Of a stretch of DNA of 33,474 nt, positions 14,968 to 22,700 are shown piece by piece (the stretch's first letter is position 1; every line of letters starts with the position of its first letter). The DNA is from Cellulosilyticum sp. GTDB taxonomy: Bacteria > Bacillota > Clostridia > Lachnospirales > Cellulosilyticaceae. Made by a program: the position numbers and the translations under genes. The DNA is taken from NCBI GenBank assembly GCA_017421915.1, contig JAFOHG010000077.1, positions 1 through 33,474 of the forward strand, given 5' to 3'. The notes under the pieces were generated by a model. The model saw only the letters and a list, made by a program, of their open reading frames with translations, did no database searches and was not told where the DNA came from.

Positions 14968-15453
14968 ATGAAAAATGAAATTTTAAGATTATTAGAAAAT
15001 AATAGTCGTTTATCAGCGGAAGAAATTGCTGTTATGATAGGTCAAGAAACAGATGTTGTTAAAGCTATGATAAAAGAAATGGAAAGAGAGCAAGTCATTT
15101 GTGGATATAACACTTTAATTAATTGGGATCATACCGATTGTAATGAAGTGGTTACAGCCTTAATTGAAGTTAGAGTAACGCCACAGCGTGGAGAAGGATT
15201 TGACCGTGTAGCAGAACGCCTTTATCAATTTAATGAGGTGAAATCTGTATATTTAATGTCAGGTGGATTTGATTTTACAGTGATTATTGAAGGTAAAACA
15301 ATGAAAGAAGTGGCACTATTTGTTGGACAGAAATTAGCACCATTAGAATCTGTTTTAAGTACAGCAACACACTTTGTATTAAAGAAATATAAAGATTACG
15401 GTGTTATTTTTGAAGAAGAGAAAAAGGATGAAAGGATGATTGTTTCACCATGA
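14968..15453 (+). CDS. Lrp/AsnC-family transcriptional regulator (AlaR-like)
   Basis: This 161-residue regulator has an N-terminal winged helix-turn-helix (residues about 3-48, SAEEIAVMIGQETDVVKAMIKEME) and a C-terminal RAM/ACT-like ligand domain (about 65-145, with VKSVYLMSGGFDFTVIIEG). It probably senses an amino acid. AGGAGATG precedes the start, and a TATAAT stands at 14931-14936 without a clear -35. Its stop overlaps the start of the aminotransferase gene by four bases (ATGA). This arrangement matches the B. subtilis alaR-alaT pair and suggests that it controls the enzyme it is coupled to. Confidence 0.9.
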   Translation: MKNEILRLLENNSRLSAEEIAVMIGQETDVVKAMIKEMEREQVICGYNTLINWDHTDCNEVVTALIEVRVTPQRGEGFDRVAERLYQFNEVKSVYLMSGGFDFTVIIEGKTMKEVALFVGQKLAPLESVLSTATHFVLKKYKDYGVIFEEEKKDERMIVSP

Positions 15454-16622
15454 TAAACTATGATAACATTATGATAAAACGTGTGACAGACGTACCACCT
15501 TCAGGTATTCGTAAGTTTTTTGATATTGTTAATGAAATGGGAGATGCTATTTCATTAGGTGTTGGAGAACCAGATTTTGATACACCATGGCATATTAGAG
15601 AAGAGGGTATTTATTCATTAGAACAAGGAAAGACTTTTTATTCAGCTAATGCAGGAGTATTAGAACTACGTCAAGAAATTTGTGCTTATATGAAAAGAAG
15701 ATTTAATCTAGAGTATGATGCAAAAACTCAAAGTTTAGTGACTGTAGGTGGTAGTGAAGGAATTGACCTTGCAATGAGACTACTTGCAGGGCCTGGAGAC
15801 GAAGTATTAGTACCAGAACCAAGCTTTGTGTCGTATAAACCATGTGCTATTTATGCAGGTGCAACGCCAGTACCGCTGGTAACAAAGGCAGAAAATAACT
15901 TTAGATTAACAGCTAAAGAACTAAGAGCGGCTATTACTCCAAAGACAAAAGTTCTTGTTTTACCTTATCCCAATAATCCAACAGGTGCTATTATGGAAAA
16001 GGAAGATTTAGAGGCTATTGCAGAAGTACTAAGAGAAACAAATATTATGGTAATTTCAGATGAGATTTATGCCGAGCTTACATATGGAAAAAAACATGTA
16101 TCTATTGCAAGTATTGAAGGGATGTATGAACGTACGGTTGTTTTAAGTGGTTTCTCAAAAGCTTATGCAATGACAGGATGGCGCTTAGGGTATGCACTAG
16201 GGCCAGCACCAATTATTAAACAAATGATTAAAATTCATCAGTTCGCTATTATGTGTGCACCAAGTACAAGTCAATTTGCAGCAATTGAAGCGATGAAAAA
16301 TGGAGATCATGATGTGGCAATGATGTGTGAGAGCTATAATCAACGTCGCCGTTTTATGGTAGATCGATTTAGGAAAATGGGATTAGAGTGTTTTGAACCA
16401 GAAGGGGCATTTTATGTCTTTCCATGTATTAAGGCAACAGGCATGGGGAGCGAGGCTTTTTGTGAAACGCTTTTAAAAGAAGAAAAAGTGGCTGTTGTAC
16501 CAGGAACAGCTTTTGGAGAGTGTGGAGAAGGATTTATTAGGTGTTCATATGCGTATTCAATAGATGCTTTAAAAGAAGCGTTAGAGCGTATAGAGAACTT
16601 TGTACAAAGACATCTTAAATAA
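15450..16622 (+). CDS. Class I pyridoxal-phosphate aminotransferase (AlaT/PatA-like)
   Basis: This 390-residue fold-type I aminotransferase has all the key residues: PNNPTG at 174-179, cofactor-binding D204 in VISDEIY, Schiff-base lysine K237 in SGFSK, and the phosphate-binding region MTGWRLGY at 241-248. The N-terminal SLGVGEPDF pattern near 35-43 is typical of the alanine/aromatic subgroup. Coupling to an Lrp-type regulator favours alanine or branched/aromatic amino acid transamination, but the substrate cannot be read from sequence. It begins within the regulator stop (ATGA). Confidence 0.94.
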   Translation: MINYDNIMIKRVTDVPPSGIRKFFDIVNEMGDAISLGVGEPDFDTPWHIREEGIYSLEQGKTFYSANAGVLELRQEICAYMKRRFNLEYDAKTQSLVTVGGSEGIDLAMRLLAGPGDEVLVPEPSFVSYKPCAIYAGATPVPLVTKAENNFRLTAKELRAAITPKTKVLVLPYPNNPTGAIMEKEDLEAIAEVLRETNIMVISDEIYAELTYGKKHVSIASIEGMYERTVVLSGFSKAYAMTGWRLGYALGPAPIIKQMIKIHQFAIMCAPSTSQFAAIEAMKNGDHDVAMMCESYNQRRRFMVDRFRKMGLECFEPEGAFYVFPCIKATGMGSEAFCETLLKEEKVAVVPGTAFGECGEGFIRCSYAYSIDALKEALERIENFVQRHLK

Positions 16623-16660
16623 AATATAAGATAATCTTGTATTTTATTTAAGCATAATAT

Positions 16661-16698
16661 AAGACCGTAGATTTAGATTTCACTAAAGCTACGGTCTT
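16661..16698. terminator. Hairpin between convergent genes, probable bidirectional terminator
   Basis: A 16-bp stem with one mismatch (16661-16676 with 16683-16698) lies between the aminotransferase and perR stops. The T-tail on each side is short. Confidence 0.65.
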
Positions 16699-16700
16699 GA

Positions 16701-17126
16701 TTAATTTTGACCTTCTTCTTGGCATGTTGGGCAAAGACCATAAAAATAAAGTTGCTCATGAGAAAGTATAAAGCCTGTTGTACTTTGTACTTCATTTCTT
16801 AATGCTGGAACTTGATTAAGAGATGGAAGATCTATAACAGATTTACACTTTGTACACTGAACATGTGAGTGTTTAGATGTATCTGCATCATAGCGATAAC
16901 TATCTTCCCCAAGATTAAGCTGTTGTACTAGGCCATGTTGAACAAAGGTATCTAATGTTTTATAAACTGTTGCAAGACTCATTGTAGGATGTTCCGCTTG
17001 CAGAGCTTTATAAATCGTTTCAGCACTAGGATGTATGTGCGTGCTACGAAGCATCTTAAAGATAGATAATCTTTGAGGTGTTACTTTTAGGCCATGCTCT
17101 TTTAAAATAGCTGTAAGCTCTAACAT
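16701..17126 (-). CDS. perR: Peroxide-responsive Fur-family repressor PerR
   Basis: This 141-residue protein aligns with B. subtilis PerR at almost every metal site. The regulatory-site equivalents are H32, D80, H86, H88 and D99 (H37, D85, H91, H93, D104 in B. subtilis). The structural zinc cysteines are C91-TK-C94 and C132-PT-C135. Aspartate rather than glutamate at position 99 favours PerR over Fur. The DNA-binding helix region is VTPQRLSIFKML ... SLATVYKTLDTF. It should repress oxidative-stress genes until H2O2 oxidises its histidines. An AGGAGGAAA site precedes the start, and a Per box between promoter and start implies autoregulation. Confidence 0.92.
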   Translation of the reverse strand: MLELTAILKEHGLKVTPQRLSIFKMLRSTHIHPSAETIYKALQAEHPTMSLATVYKTLDTFVQHGLVQQLNLGEDSYRYDADTSKHSHVQCTKCKSVIDLPSLNQVPALRNEVQSTTGFILSHEQLYFYGLCPTCQEEGQN

Positions 17127-17141
17127 ATATTTCCTCCTGTT

Positions 17142-17156
17142 TAATAATAATTATCA
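17142..17156 (-). promoter_or_regulatory. Per box (PerR operator) of perR
   Basis: The minus strand reads TGATAATTATTATTA, matching the PerR consensus TTATAATNATTATAA at 12 of 14 defined positions. It lies between the predicted transcription start (about 17165) and the ribosome binding site, where repressor binding would block elongation or initiation. Confidence 0.7.
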
Positions 17157-17171
17157 TCTAAACGATATTCT

Positions 17172-17200
17172 ATTATACTTAATAATAAATATCAAGTCAA
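17172..17200 (-). promoter_or_regulatory. perR promoter
   Basis: On the minus strand TTGACT (17200-17195), a 17-bp spacer and TATAAT (17177-17172) form a near-consensus vegetative promoter. Confidence 0.8.
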
Positions 17201-17391
17201 ATTCTAAAAAAGGAAAAAATTTTCTATATAAATAAATTAAAAATAGTATAAAAAGATTAAGCATAGAAAACATGGACATTTTATAAGGGAAGTGTTAATA
17301 TTTTCATAGGATGGGAATAATATTTTTATCCTTATGAAGTCATGTAAGGATGGAAAATGATTTCAGAGAAAGAGATGAGAGGAAATTACAT

Positions 17392-18369
17392 ATGTTGTAT
17401 TCAATTTTTAACAACCTAAAACCAGAATGGCTAACATTTTTGGGGATTTTATTTGCTTTTTGTGCGACTTGTTTTGCACTTGCTAAGTGGAGTAAGTATT
17501 TACCAAAAGATTTAGGAAGAGATTTTGCGCATAATGGAAAACTTTCTGCAGGAAAACCTAGAGGAGCAGGTTTTGTTTTTATTATTATATTTGTTATAGC
17601 ATCAGTATTGTTCGGGGTATATAAGAATGAATTTTTGATTTATGCTATTTTAGTTGCAGCAGCTATGATGACAGGCTTTTTGGATGATTGTTCACGAATG
17701 CCTTGGGGAGAATATAAAAAAGGGTTATTAGACTTTATTATTGCGGTGATGATTGCTATTACATTTTTAAACTTCAATTCAAGTACAGTTGAGATTGTAT
17801 CATTAGGAATGAACTTAGCACTTCATCCATTCGTATTTGCTGTACTCACAGTCATTTTAGTTTGGGCATCTATTAATGTTACAAACTGTACAGATGGGGT
17901 AGATGGATTATCTGCTACGTTAACGATTATTACATTAGGTACCATTTATGGTATTAATCAAATTAAAGGTATTAATGCAGATTTTAATTATATTATTTTA
18001 ATCTTTATCGTTTGTTTATTAGGCTATTTATGGTTTAATGCCACACCAAGTAAGTTGATGATGGGAGATGCAGGTTCACGTGCAATGGGGCTTTTTATTA
18101 GTATTGCTATTTTGAAGACTAATAGTCCATTTTTATATATTCCAGTAGCACTTGTATTAATTTTAGATGGAGGTTTAGGATTAGTGAAAGTTGCACTACT
18201 AAGATTTTGTAAAATTAGAATCTTAACAAATGTGCGTACACCTCTTCATGACCAAGTAAGAAAGGTAATGGGATGGTCTAATACACAGGCTGTTTTCCGT
18301 TTTGCAATTATTCAGGCAATGATTGGTTTGGCAGTATTATATTTAGTTAGTATGTATTATCCATTTTAG
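17392..18369 (+). CDS. MraY/WecA-family phospho-glycosyl transferase, atypical
   Basis: This 325-residue polytopic membrane protein of the family PF00953 transfers a sugar-phosphate from a UDP-sugar to undecaprenyl phosphate. Conserved loops are present: KPRGAG near 50-55, GFLDD at 95-99, NCTDGVDGL at 165-173 and MGDAGS at 224-229. The C-terminal TPLHD at 283-287 occupies the place where canonical MraY has a HHH cluster, so two histidines appear changed. It resembles MraY most but could be a paralogue with a special role, for example in spore cortex, or a teichoic-type transferase. I chose the ATG at 17392, preceded by GAGAGGA, over an in-frame ATG at 17350. Confidence 0.82.
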   Translation: MLYSIFNNLKPEWLTFLGILFAFCATCFALAKWSKYLPKDLGRDFAHNGKLSAGKPRGAGFVFIIIFVIASVLFGVYKNEFLIYAILVAAAMMTGFLDDCSRMPWGEYKKGLLDFIIAVMIAITFLNFNSSTVEIVSLGMNLALHPFVFAVLTVILVWASINVTNCTDGVDGLSATLTIITLGTIYGINQIKGINADFNYIILIFIVCLLGYLWFNATPSKLMMGDAGSRAMGLFISIAILKTNSPFLYIPVALVLILDGGLGLVKVALLRFCKIRILTNVRTPLHDQVRKVMGWSNTQAVFRFAIIQAMIGLAVLYLVSMYYPF

Positions 18370-18384
18370 CATGGAGGAAAAATA

Positions 18385-19083
18385 ATGAAATTTATAGCAG
18401 CCCTATGTATGTTAATAGACCATATAGGTTTAGTGTTTTTTCCAACAGATATACGTTGGCGTATGATTGGGCGCTTGGCAATGCCTATTTTCGCATATGG
18501 TGTTGCAAGAGGAGCTTTTTATACATCTTCTTTGAAGAGATATATGAAAAAAATGCTCCTCTTTTCTTTTATTTCTCAAATACCTTTTTGGGGTGTGCAA
18601 CATTTGGGAATGGGAGAGGCGATCTTTTCATTAAACTTAAATATAGGTTTTACCTTTTTACTAGCACTTACAGCTATTTTATTATTTAAACAATATAAGG
18701 TAGAAACTATAGAAAATTATCAGAAAAAAAGTGGAAAGCAAATCATTTATGCAACAGGAATAATAGGCTGTATTCTTTTAGCTGATTTTTTAAGATGCGA
18801 TTATGGAAGCTATGGCGTATTAATTGTACTAATGGGATATATATTTTATGAACAAAACAATAGTCTTGTAAAGACAGCAATGGGCTATATGGCTTTAACA
18901 TTTCTTTTTTATAGATATAATATGAATTTATGCATCTTGCAGAGTATAGGTGTACTAGCCTATGCTGTTATTTATGCAACAAAAGAGCTATCTGAAAAAA
19001 GAATAGGAAGATTTTTTTATTGGTTTTATCCAGTACATTTATATATAATAGCCTGCATTAAGTGGTGGCAAATGAAAGGATAA
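18385..19083 (+). CDS. TraX-family membrane protein
   Basis: This 232-residue multi-pass membrane protein has the TraX family (PF05857) N-terminal signature: MKFIAALCMLIDHIG followed by RMIGRLAMPIFAYGVARG near 27-44. About seven hydrophobic helices follow. F-plasmid TraX acetylates pilin N-termini, but the chromosomal Firmicutes relatives have no conjugation context and are presumed membrane acyltransferases of unknown substrate. It has a GGAGGAAA ribosome binding site and lies 15 bases after the MraY-like gene. Its stop overlaps the ribosome binding site of the next gene, so cotranscription is likely. Confidence 0.88.
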   Translation: MKFIAALCMLIDHIGLVFFPTDIRWRMIGRLAMPIFAYGVARGAFYTSSLKRYMKKMLLFSFISQIPFWGVQHLGMGEAIFSLNLNIGFTFLLALTAILLFKQYKVETIENYQKKSGKQIIYATGIIGCILLADFLRCDYGSYGVLIVLMGYIFYEQNNSLVKTAMGYMALTFLFYRYNMNLCILQSIGVLAYAVIYATKELSEKRIGRFFYWFYPVHLYIIACIKWWQMKG

Positions 19084-19095
19084 GGAGAAATACAG

Positions 19096-19635
19096 ATGGT
19101 CATTCAAACTGAGAGGCTTTTAATACGTCCATATGAGAAAATGGATGAAGCAGCTGTTTATAATGTGATTAATAGTAAAGGTATTTTTTTAACAACTATT
19201 AGTATTCCTTATCCATATCCAAGAGAGCAGGTAGGTATTTGGTTAGAATTCGTAAGGAAAAACCGCTTATATCAAAGAGGGTATGAATATGGAATTTTTA
19301 CACATGAGGGAATCTATATTGGAAACATAGGGATTGTTAATATAGATAGGCTTCATAGGAATGGAGAAATTACATATTTTATAGGTGAAAACTATTGGGG
19401 AAAAGGTTATGCTACAGAAGCTACAAAGGCTATGTTAGGGTTTGCTTTTAAGACTTTAGAGTTAGAGCGTATTCAAGGAAGATGTATGAAGCATAATATA
19501 GCTTCATTTCGAGTGATGCAAAAATGTTATTTTCAGTATGAAGGATTAGCAAGGCATGAAGTCTTAAAATGTGGAGAATATCAAGATGTTTATCATACAG
19601 CTATATTAAAAAAAGACTATTTTGATAATCTGTAA
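19096..19635 (+). CDS. GNAT-family N-acetyltransferase (RimJ/RimL type)
   Basis: This 179-residue protein is of the RimJ/RimL-like GNAT group. It starts with IQTERLLIRPY and has the acetyl-CoA-binding signature YWGKGYATEATKAML at about residues 97-111, followed by LERIQGRCMKHNIASFRVMQKC near 118-139. Such enzymes acetylate protein N-termini or small amines; the target is unknown. It is 12 bases downstream of the TraX gene, with AAGGAGAAA formed partly by the previous stop. Probably the last gene of a three-gene transcript, although no clear terminator was found behind it. Confidence 0.9.
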   Translation: MVIQTERLLIRPYEKMDEAAVYNVINSKGIFLTTISIPYPYPREQVGIWLEFVRKNRLYQRGYEYGIFTHEGIYIGNIGIVNIDRLHRNGEITYFIGENYWGKGYATEATKAMLGFAFKTLELERIQGRCMKHNIASFRVMQKCYFQYEGLARHEVLKCGEYQDVYHTAILKKDYFDNL

Positions 19636-19691
19636 AGACTTACTTAATAAAGACATATTAATAATTGGAGAGAAACTAGAAGGAGAACGTA

Positions 19692-20858
19692 ATGAGAGAA
19701 AAAGAAATAAAAGAGCGAAAGGCTATAAAAAAGCCTTATTTCATAGCTTTATGGCTAATGATAATAGCAGTAGTTGGCTGTCAAAAAACAGAACCATCTA
19801 ATACATCATCTAATACACCAAGTGTTCATCAGACAGCTGAACCCATAGAAGAAAAGCAAGTACGTATTCATTTTATTGATACAGGGAATAGTGATGCTAT
19901 TTTAATTGAGCAAGGTGAACATGCAGCCTTAATTGATGGTGGGGATAATAATGATGAAGTACTAGTAGTGGAGTATATTAAAAAATTAGGCATTACTTCA
20001 TTAGATTATATCTTTGCAACACATCCAGATGCAGATCATATTGGGGGATTAGATGCGGTGATTTCACAAATTCCAGTAGGTCAAGTATTTGTAGGTAATG
20101 GTAAAGCAACAACTAAAACCTATACGGATTTTATTGAAGCTATTATGAGAAAGGGCTTATCACCTAGCGTTCCTTTATTAGGGAAGACTTTTAACTTAGG
20201 TGATGCTATATTAAAAATTGTCAGTGTAGCTCATGAAAAGGATGTTAATAATTGTTCATTAGTCATCTTATATACTTATAAAGATTATAAGGTCTTATTG
20301 ATGGGGGATGCAGACCAAAGTATTGAGCAGAGTATTGATGTAAATGAGATAGGTGATGTGGATCTCATTAAAGTAGGACATCATGGCTCTAAAACATCTT
20401 CTCATTATGATTTTATTAAAGCGGTATCACCAGAACATGCAGTGATTACTTGTGGGGAAGGGAATAAATATGGTCATCCAAATCAAGAAACATTGGATAC
20501 TTTAAATAAGTTAAACATTGCTACTTATCGTACAGACAAAATGGGAGATATTATATTTGATATCAATAGTCAAGGCATTCAGTTATATACATCAAATCCT
20601 TTAAAAGAAGATGGTGTGATAACACAAAATGAACAAAAGAAAAATGAAATCCTTAATGAAGATAAATTTCTTTCAGAAAATGAAGCGGTAGTAGAAACGT
20701 TTCAGGAGATAGGAGATTCATCTCATACAGTAGTTTATTTTACAAAAGACGGTAAGCGTTATCATAAAGAGAAAAATTGTTCAAATATGAAAGATCCTAT
20801 AGTAGGAACAATAGATGAAGTTGGAGAACGCACACCATGTAAAAAGTGTTATAATTAA
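19692..20858 (+). CDS. ComEC-type metallo-beta-lactamase lipoprotein with C-terminal Cys motif
   Basis: This 388-residue protein begins with a membrane anchor at about 16-29 ending in VVGC, a lipobox with lipidated C30. A Ser/Thr/Asn-rich linker follows to about 53. The hydrolase domain matches the ComEC C-terminal type: FIDTGNSDAILI near 61-72 (usually VGQGDS-like), HPDADHIGG at 111-119, LMGDAD near 203-208 and KVGHHGSKTSS near 231-241. The C-terminal 45 residues hold a separate small domain, VVYFTKDGKRYH ... C ... PCKKC (C383, C386), probably a metal site. It is anchored outside the membrane, so it may degrade extracellular nucleic acid or another phosphoester; substrate unproven. GAAGGAG precedes the start. 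Confidence 0.9.
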   Translation: MREKEIKERKAIKKPYFIALWLMIIAVVGCQKTEPSNTSSNTPSVHQTAEPIEEKQVRIHFIDTGNSDAILIEQGEHAALIDGGDNNDEVLVVEYIKKLGITSLDYIFATHPDADHIGGLDAVISQIPVGQVFVGNGKATTKTYTDFIEAIMRKGLSPSVPLLGKTFNLGDAILKIVSVAHEKDVNNCSLVILYTYKDYKVLLMGDADQSIEQSIDVNEIGDVDLIKVGHHGSKTSSHYDFIKAVSPEHAVITCGEGNKYGHPNQETLDTLNKLNIATYRTDKMGDIIFDINSQGIQLYTSNPLKEDGVITQNEQKKNEILNEDKFLSENEAVVETFQEIGDSSHTVVYFTKDGKRYHKEKNCSNMKDPIVGTIDEVGERTPCKKCYN

Positions 20859-20942
20859 ATGGAAGATTTCTATGGATAAAATCTATAGAGGTTAATAGGA
20901 TTAAAAAAGAGAATTAAATGATTGAGAGAAGGTATTGATTAA

Positions 20943-21431
20943 ATGGGTATTTTAAAGCCAAAAGATAAGGAAATGATTTTTAGATGTGTTGATAAATTAA
21001 ATGAAGCAACAGCATTTAAACAATTAAAGGAATATAGACATCATTATAATACATCTACCTATGATCATAGTATTGGTGTAGCATATTTTAGTTTATGGTT
21101 AGCACGTATGCTACATATTAAGTGTGATGAAGAATCTTTAGTATATGGCGCATTATTACATGACTATTACTTATATGATTGTCATGCCAATAGTAGATCC
21201 TTTCACCTAGTTAAACATCCAACTATTTCAGTAGAAAATGCTAAAAGAGACTGGAAGATTAATAAAGTGCAAGAAGACATGATTAAACGTCATATGTTCC
21301 CATTAACTTTAATGCCACCACGTTATAAAGAAAGCATTATAGTTAATATAGTGGATAAAGGGTGTGCATGCTATGAATTCATGAGTCGTCAGCCTTACTA
21401 CAAAAATATATTATTTGGATATACAGGATAA
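20943..21431 (+). CDS. HD-domain protein (predicted phosphohydrolase)
   Basis: This 162-residue single-domain HD-superfamily protein shows the metal ligands H42 (YDHSIGVA), H73-D74 (LLHDYYLYD) and a distal D138 (NIVDKG), with further histidines at 91 and 117. Family members hydrolyse phosphoesters of nucleotides or similar compounds; nothing in the sequence fixes the substrate. No signal or membrane segment is visible, so it is cytoplasmic. The ribosome binding site GAGAAGG is about nine bases from the ATG. Followed by a terminator, it appears to be a single-gene unit. Confidence 0.87.
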   Translation: MGILKPKDKEMIFRCVDKLNEATAFKQLKEYRHHYNTSTYDHSIGVAYFSLWLARMLHIKCDEESLVYGALLHDYYLYDCHANSRSFHLVKHPTISVENAKRDWKINKVQEDMIKRHMFPLTLMPPRYKESIIVNIVDKGCACYEFMSRQPYYKNILFGYTG

Positions 21432-21450
21432 AAATAAATCACTATAACAA

Positions 21451-21489
21451 AGAGGAGGTTTAGCTCAAAAGGCCATACCTTCTTTTTTT
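21451..21489 (+). terminator. Terminator after the HD-domain gene
   Basis: A stem with several G-U pairs (about 21451-21459 with 21477-21485) is followed by a run of seven T residues. Confidence 0.6.
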
Positions 21490-21535
21490 ATTGACGTATG
21501 AAATAAAATTATAGACTATAAAAATGAATCTTAAT

Positions 21536-21564
21536 GAATGAGATTGTAAAAAAAACTCATAATA
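21536..21564 (+). promoter_or_regulatory. Sigma-G-like (forespore) promoter of the deacetylase gene
   Basis: GAATG (21536-21540), a 17-bp spacer and CATAATA (21558-21564) match every defined position of the B. subtilis sigma-G consensus (GMATR, 17-18 bp, CATNHTA). It lies about 60 bases before the deacetylase start. No good vegetative promoter was seen in the same gap. Confidence 0.55.
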
Positions 21565-21624
21565 ATAGAGAGGATTAAGGGATACTTAATCAAAATAGTC
21601 ATAAGGAACAAATCAGGTGAACGC

Positions 21625-22323
21625 ATGAAAAGGATAATGAAATGGGTGATTTTATTAGGGTGCTGTCTGGCATTATTTAATATCATAATTATGGCAAGTC
21701 AAAAGATAGAAAATGAACCAAAGGTACTTTATTTAACTTTTGATGATGGGCCTTCAGAATATACAGAAGCTCTGTTAGATTTATTAGATACCCATCATAT
21801 GAAGGCGACTTTCTTTATGTTAGAGCCTGAAATGCAAAGAAATCCAGAAGTTGTCAAACGTATGGTAGCAGAAGGCCATGCAGTAGGAGTACATGGCGTA
21901 TCACATGAAAAAAATACTTTTTACTGTGGTGTATTAGGACCCGTTAAGGAAATGGAACAAGCAAATGATACATTACAATCCATTATAGGGCAAAGAACGT
22001 TCTTAGCAAGAACACCATACGGTAGTTCACCCTATCTTACTAAAAAGCAACTTGATGCACTCAGTAGTAAACAGTATATTTTATGGGATTGGAATATAGA
22101 TTCTAGAGATTGGAGCTATAGAAATCCGCAAAAAACTTTCCAGCATACTATTCAAAATATGAGAAGCATGAAAAAAGAGCCCAAGGTTATTTTGTTTCAT
22201 GATATTAAAGGGGCGGTAGAAACGATGACGCTTTTTATGGATTGGATGGAAAAAAATCATTATACTTCACAAGCAATTACTGTAGATTTAGAACCAGTCA
22301 AATTATGGCGTAAGCCAGATTAG
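21625..22323 (+). CDS. Membrane-anchored polysaccharide deacetylase (NodB/PgdA family)
   Basis: This 232-residue protein has one N-terminal hydrophobic segment (residues about 6-24, signal peptide or anchor) and then a NodB-type carbohydrate esterase 4 domain. All five motifs are seen: TFDDGP at 38-43 with D40/D41, H90-GVS-H94 metal ligands, RTPYG at 129-133, DWNIDSRDW near 155-163 and LFHD at 190-193. It should deacetylate cell wall amino sugars outside the membrane. The upstream sigma-G-like promoter suggests forespore expression and a PdaA-like role in cortex peptidoglycan, but this is inference. The ribosome binding site CAGGTGA is moderate. Confidence 0.9.
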   Translation: MKRIMKWVILLGCCLALFNIIIMASQKIENEPKVLYLTFDDGPSEYTEALLDLLDTHHMKATFFMLEPEMQRNPEVVKRMVAEGHAVGVHGVSHEKNTFYCGVLGPVKEMEQANDTLQSIIGQRTFLARTPYGSSPYLTKKQLDALSSKQYILWDWNIDSRDWSYRNPQKTFQHTIQNMRSMKKEPKVILFHDIKGAVETMTLFMDWMEKNHYTSQAITVDLEPVKLWRKPD

Positions 22324-22339
22324 TAAAGGATGAGGCGCA

Positions 22340-22534
22340 ATGAATAAAGATAAAAAGGCAGTTTTAACAGGAGAAAGTAATAAAAGACTGAATAATATTG
22401 ATACTAGAAATACCTCTTATACATTTCCTTTAGCTGATGTACAAAGAACCGTAAAAAATGACCATTTAACGATTCCACCAGAAGAAGATGTCATACATGC
22501 TAAAGAATGGATAGATGATGGAAGTCGTTTATAG
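22340..22534 (+). CDS. Small DUF3787-like protein
   Basis: This 64-residue soluble, hydrophilic protein has no membrane segment. The C-terminal half (FPLADVQ ... LTIPPEEDVIHAKEWIDD) resembles the short clostridial DUF3787 family, whose members end in a similar IPSEE-x-V-x-x-AKEWVD pattern. This is by memory of the pattern, not a search. Function is unknown. It follows the deacetylase by 16 bases with an AAAGGATGAGG-type site, so the two are probably cotranscribed and may share the forespore promoter. A strong terminator follows. Confidence 0.72.
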   Translation: MNKDKKAVLTGESNKRLNNIDTRNTSYTFPLADVQRTVKNDHLTIPPEEDVIHAKEWIDDGSRL

Positions 22535-22541
22535 GCGATAT

Positions 22542-22585
22542 AAAACAAAGTTTTTAAGTATAAGATACTTAAAAACTTTGTTTTA
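22542..22585 (+). terminator. Terminator of the deacetylase unit
   Basis: A perfect 20-bp stem (22542-22561 with 22565-22584) closes a 3-nt loop. The arms begin and end in AAAA/TTTT. Confidence 0.88.
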
Positions 22586-22624
22586 CTTATGCTATAAAGA
22601 TATATTTTTTGCTTAACATAAGTC

Positions 22625-22653
22625 TTGTAGATTTACTAAGAATACGATAAAAT
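22625..22653 (+). promoter_or_regulatory. Candidate promoter of the first PBP gene
   Basis: TTGTAG (22625-22630), a 17-bp spacer and TAAAAT (22648-22653) lie about 48 bases before the start codon. Each box deviates from consensus. Confidence 0.45.
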
Positions 22654-22700
22654 AAGGAAGTTACATAGAGTAAAAAGGAGGATTAGAAGAACATATCATT

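Noticed and set aside
17170-17190. Second palindrome in the perR promoter as another Per box
   Set aside because: It matches the Per consensus at only about 8 of 14 positions and is explained by the -10 box and AT richness.
20869-20889. 9-bp hairpin after the ComEC-type gene
   Set aside because: There is no T-run behind it, so it is not supported as an intrinsic terminator.
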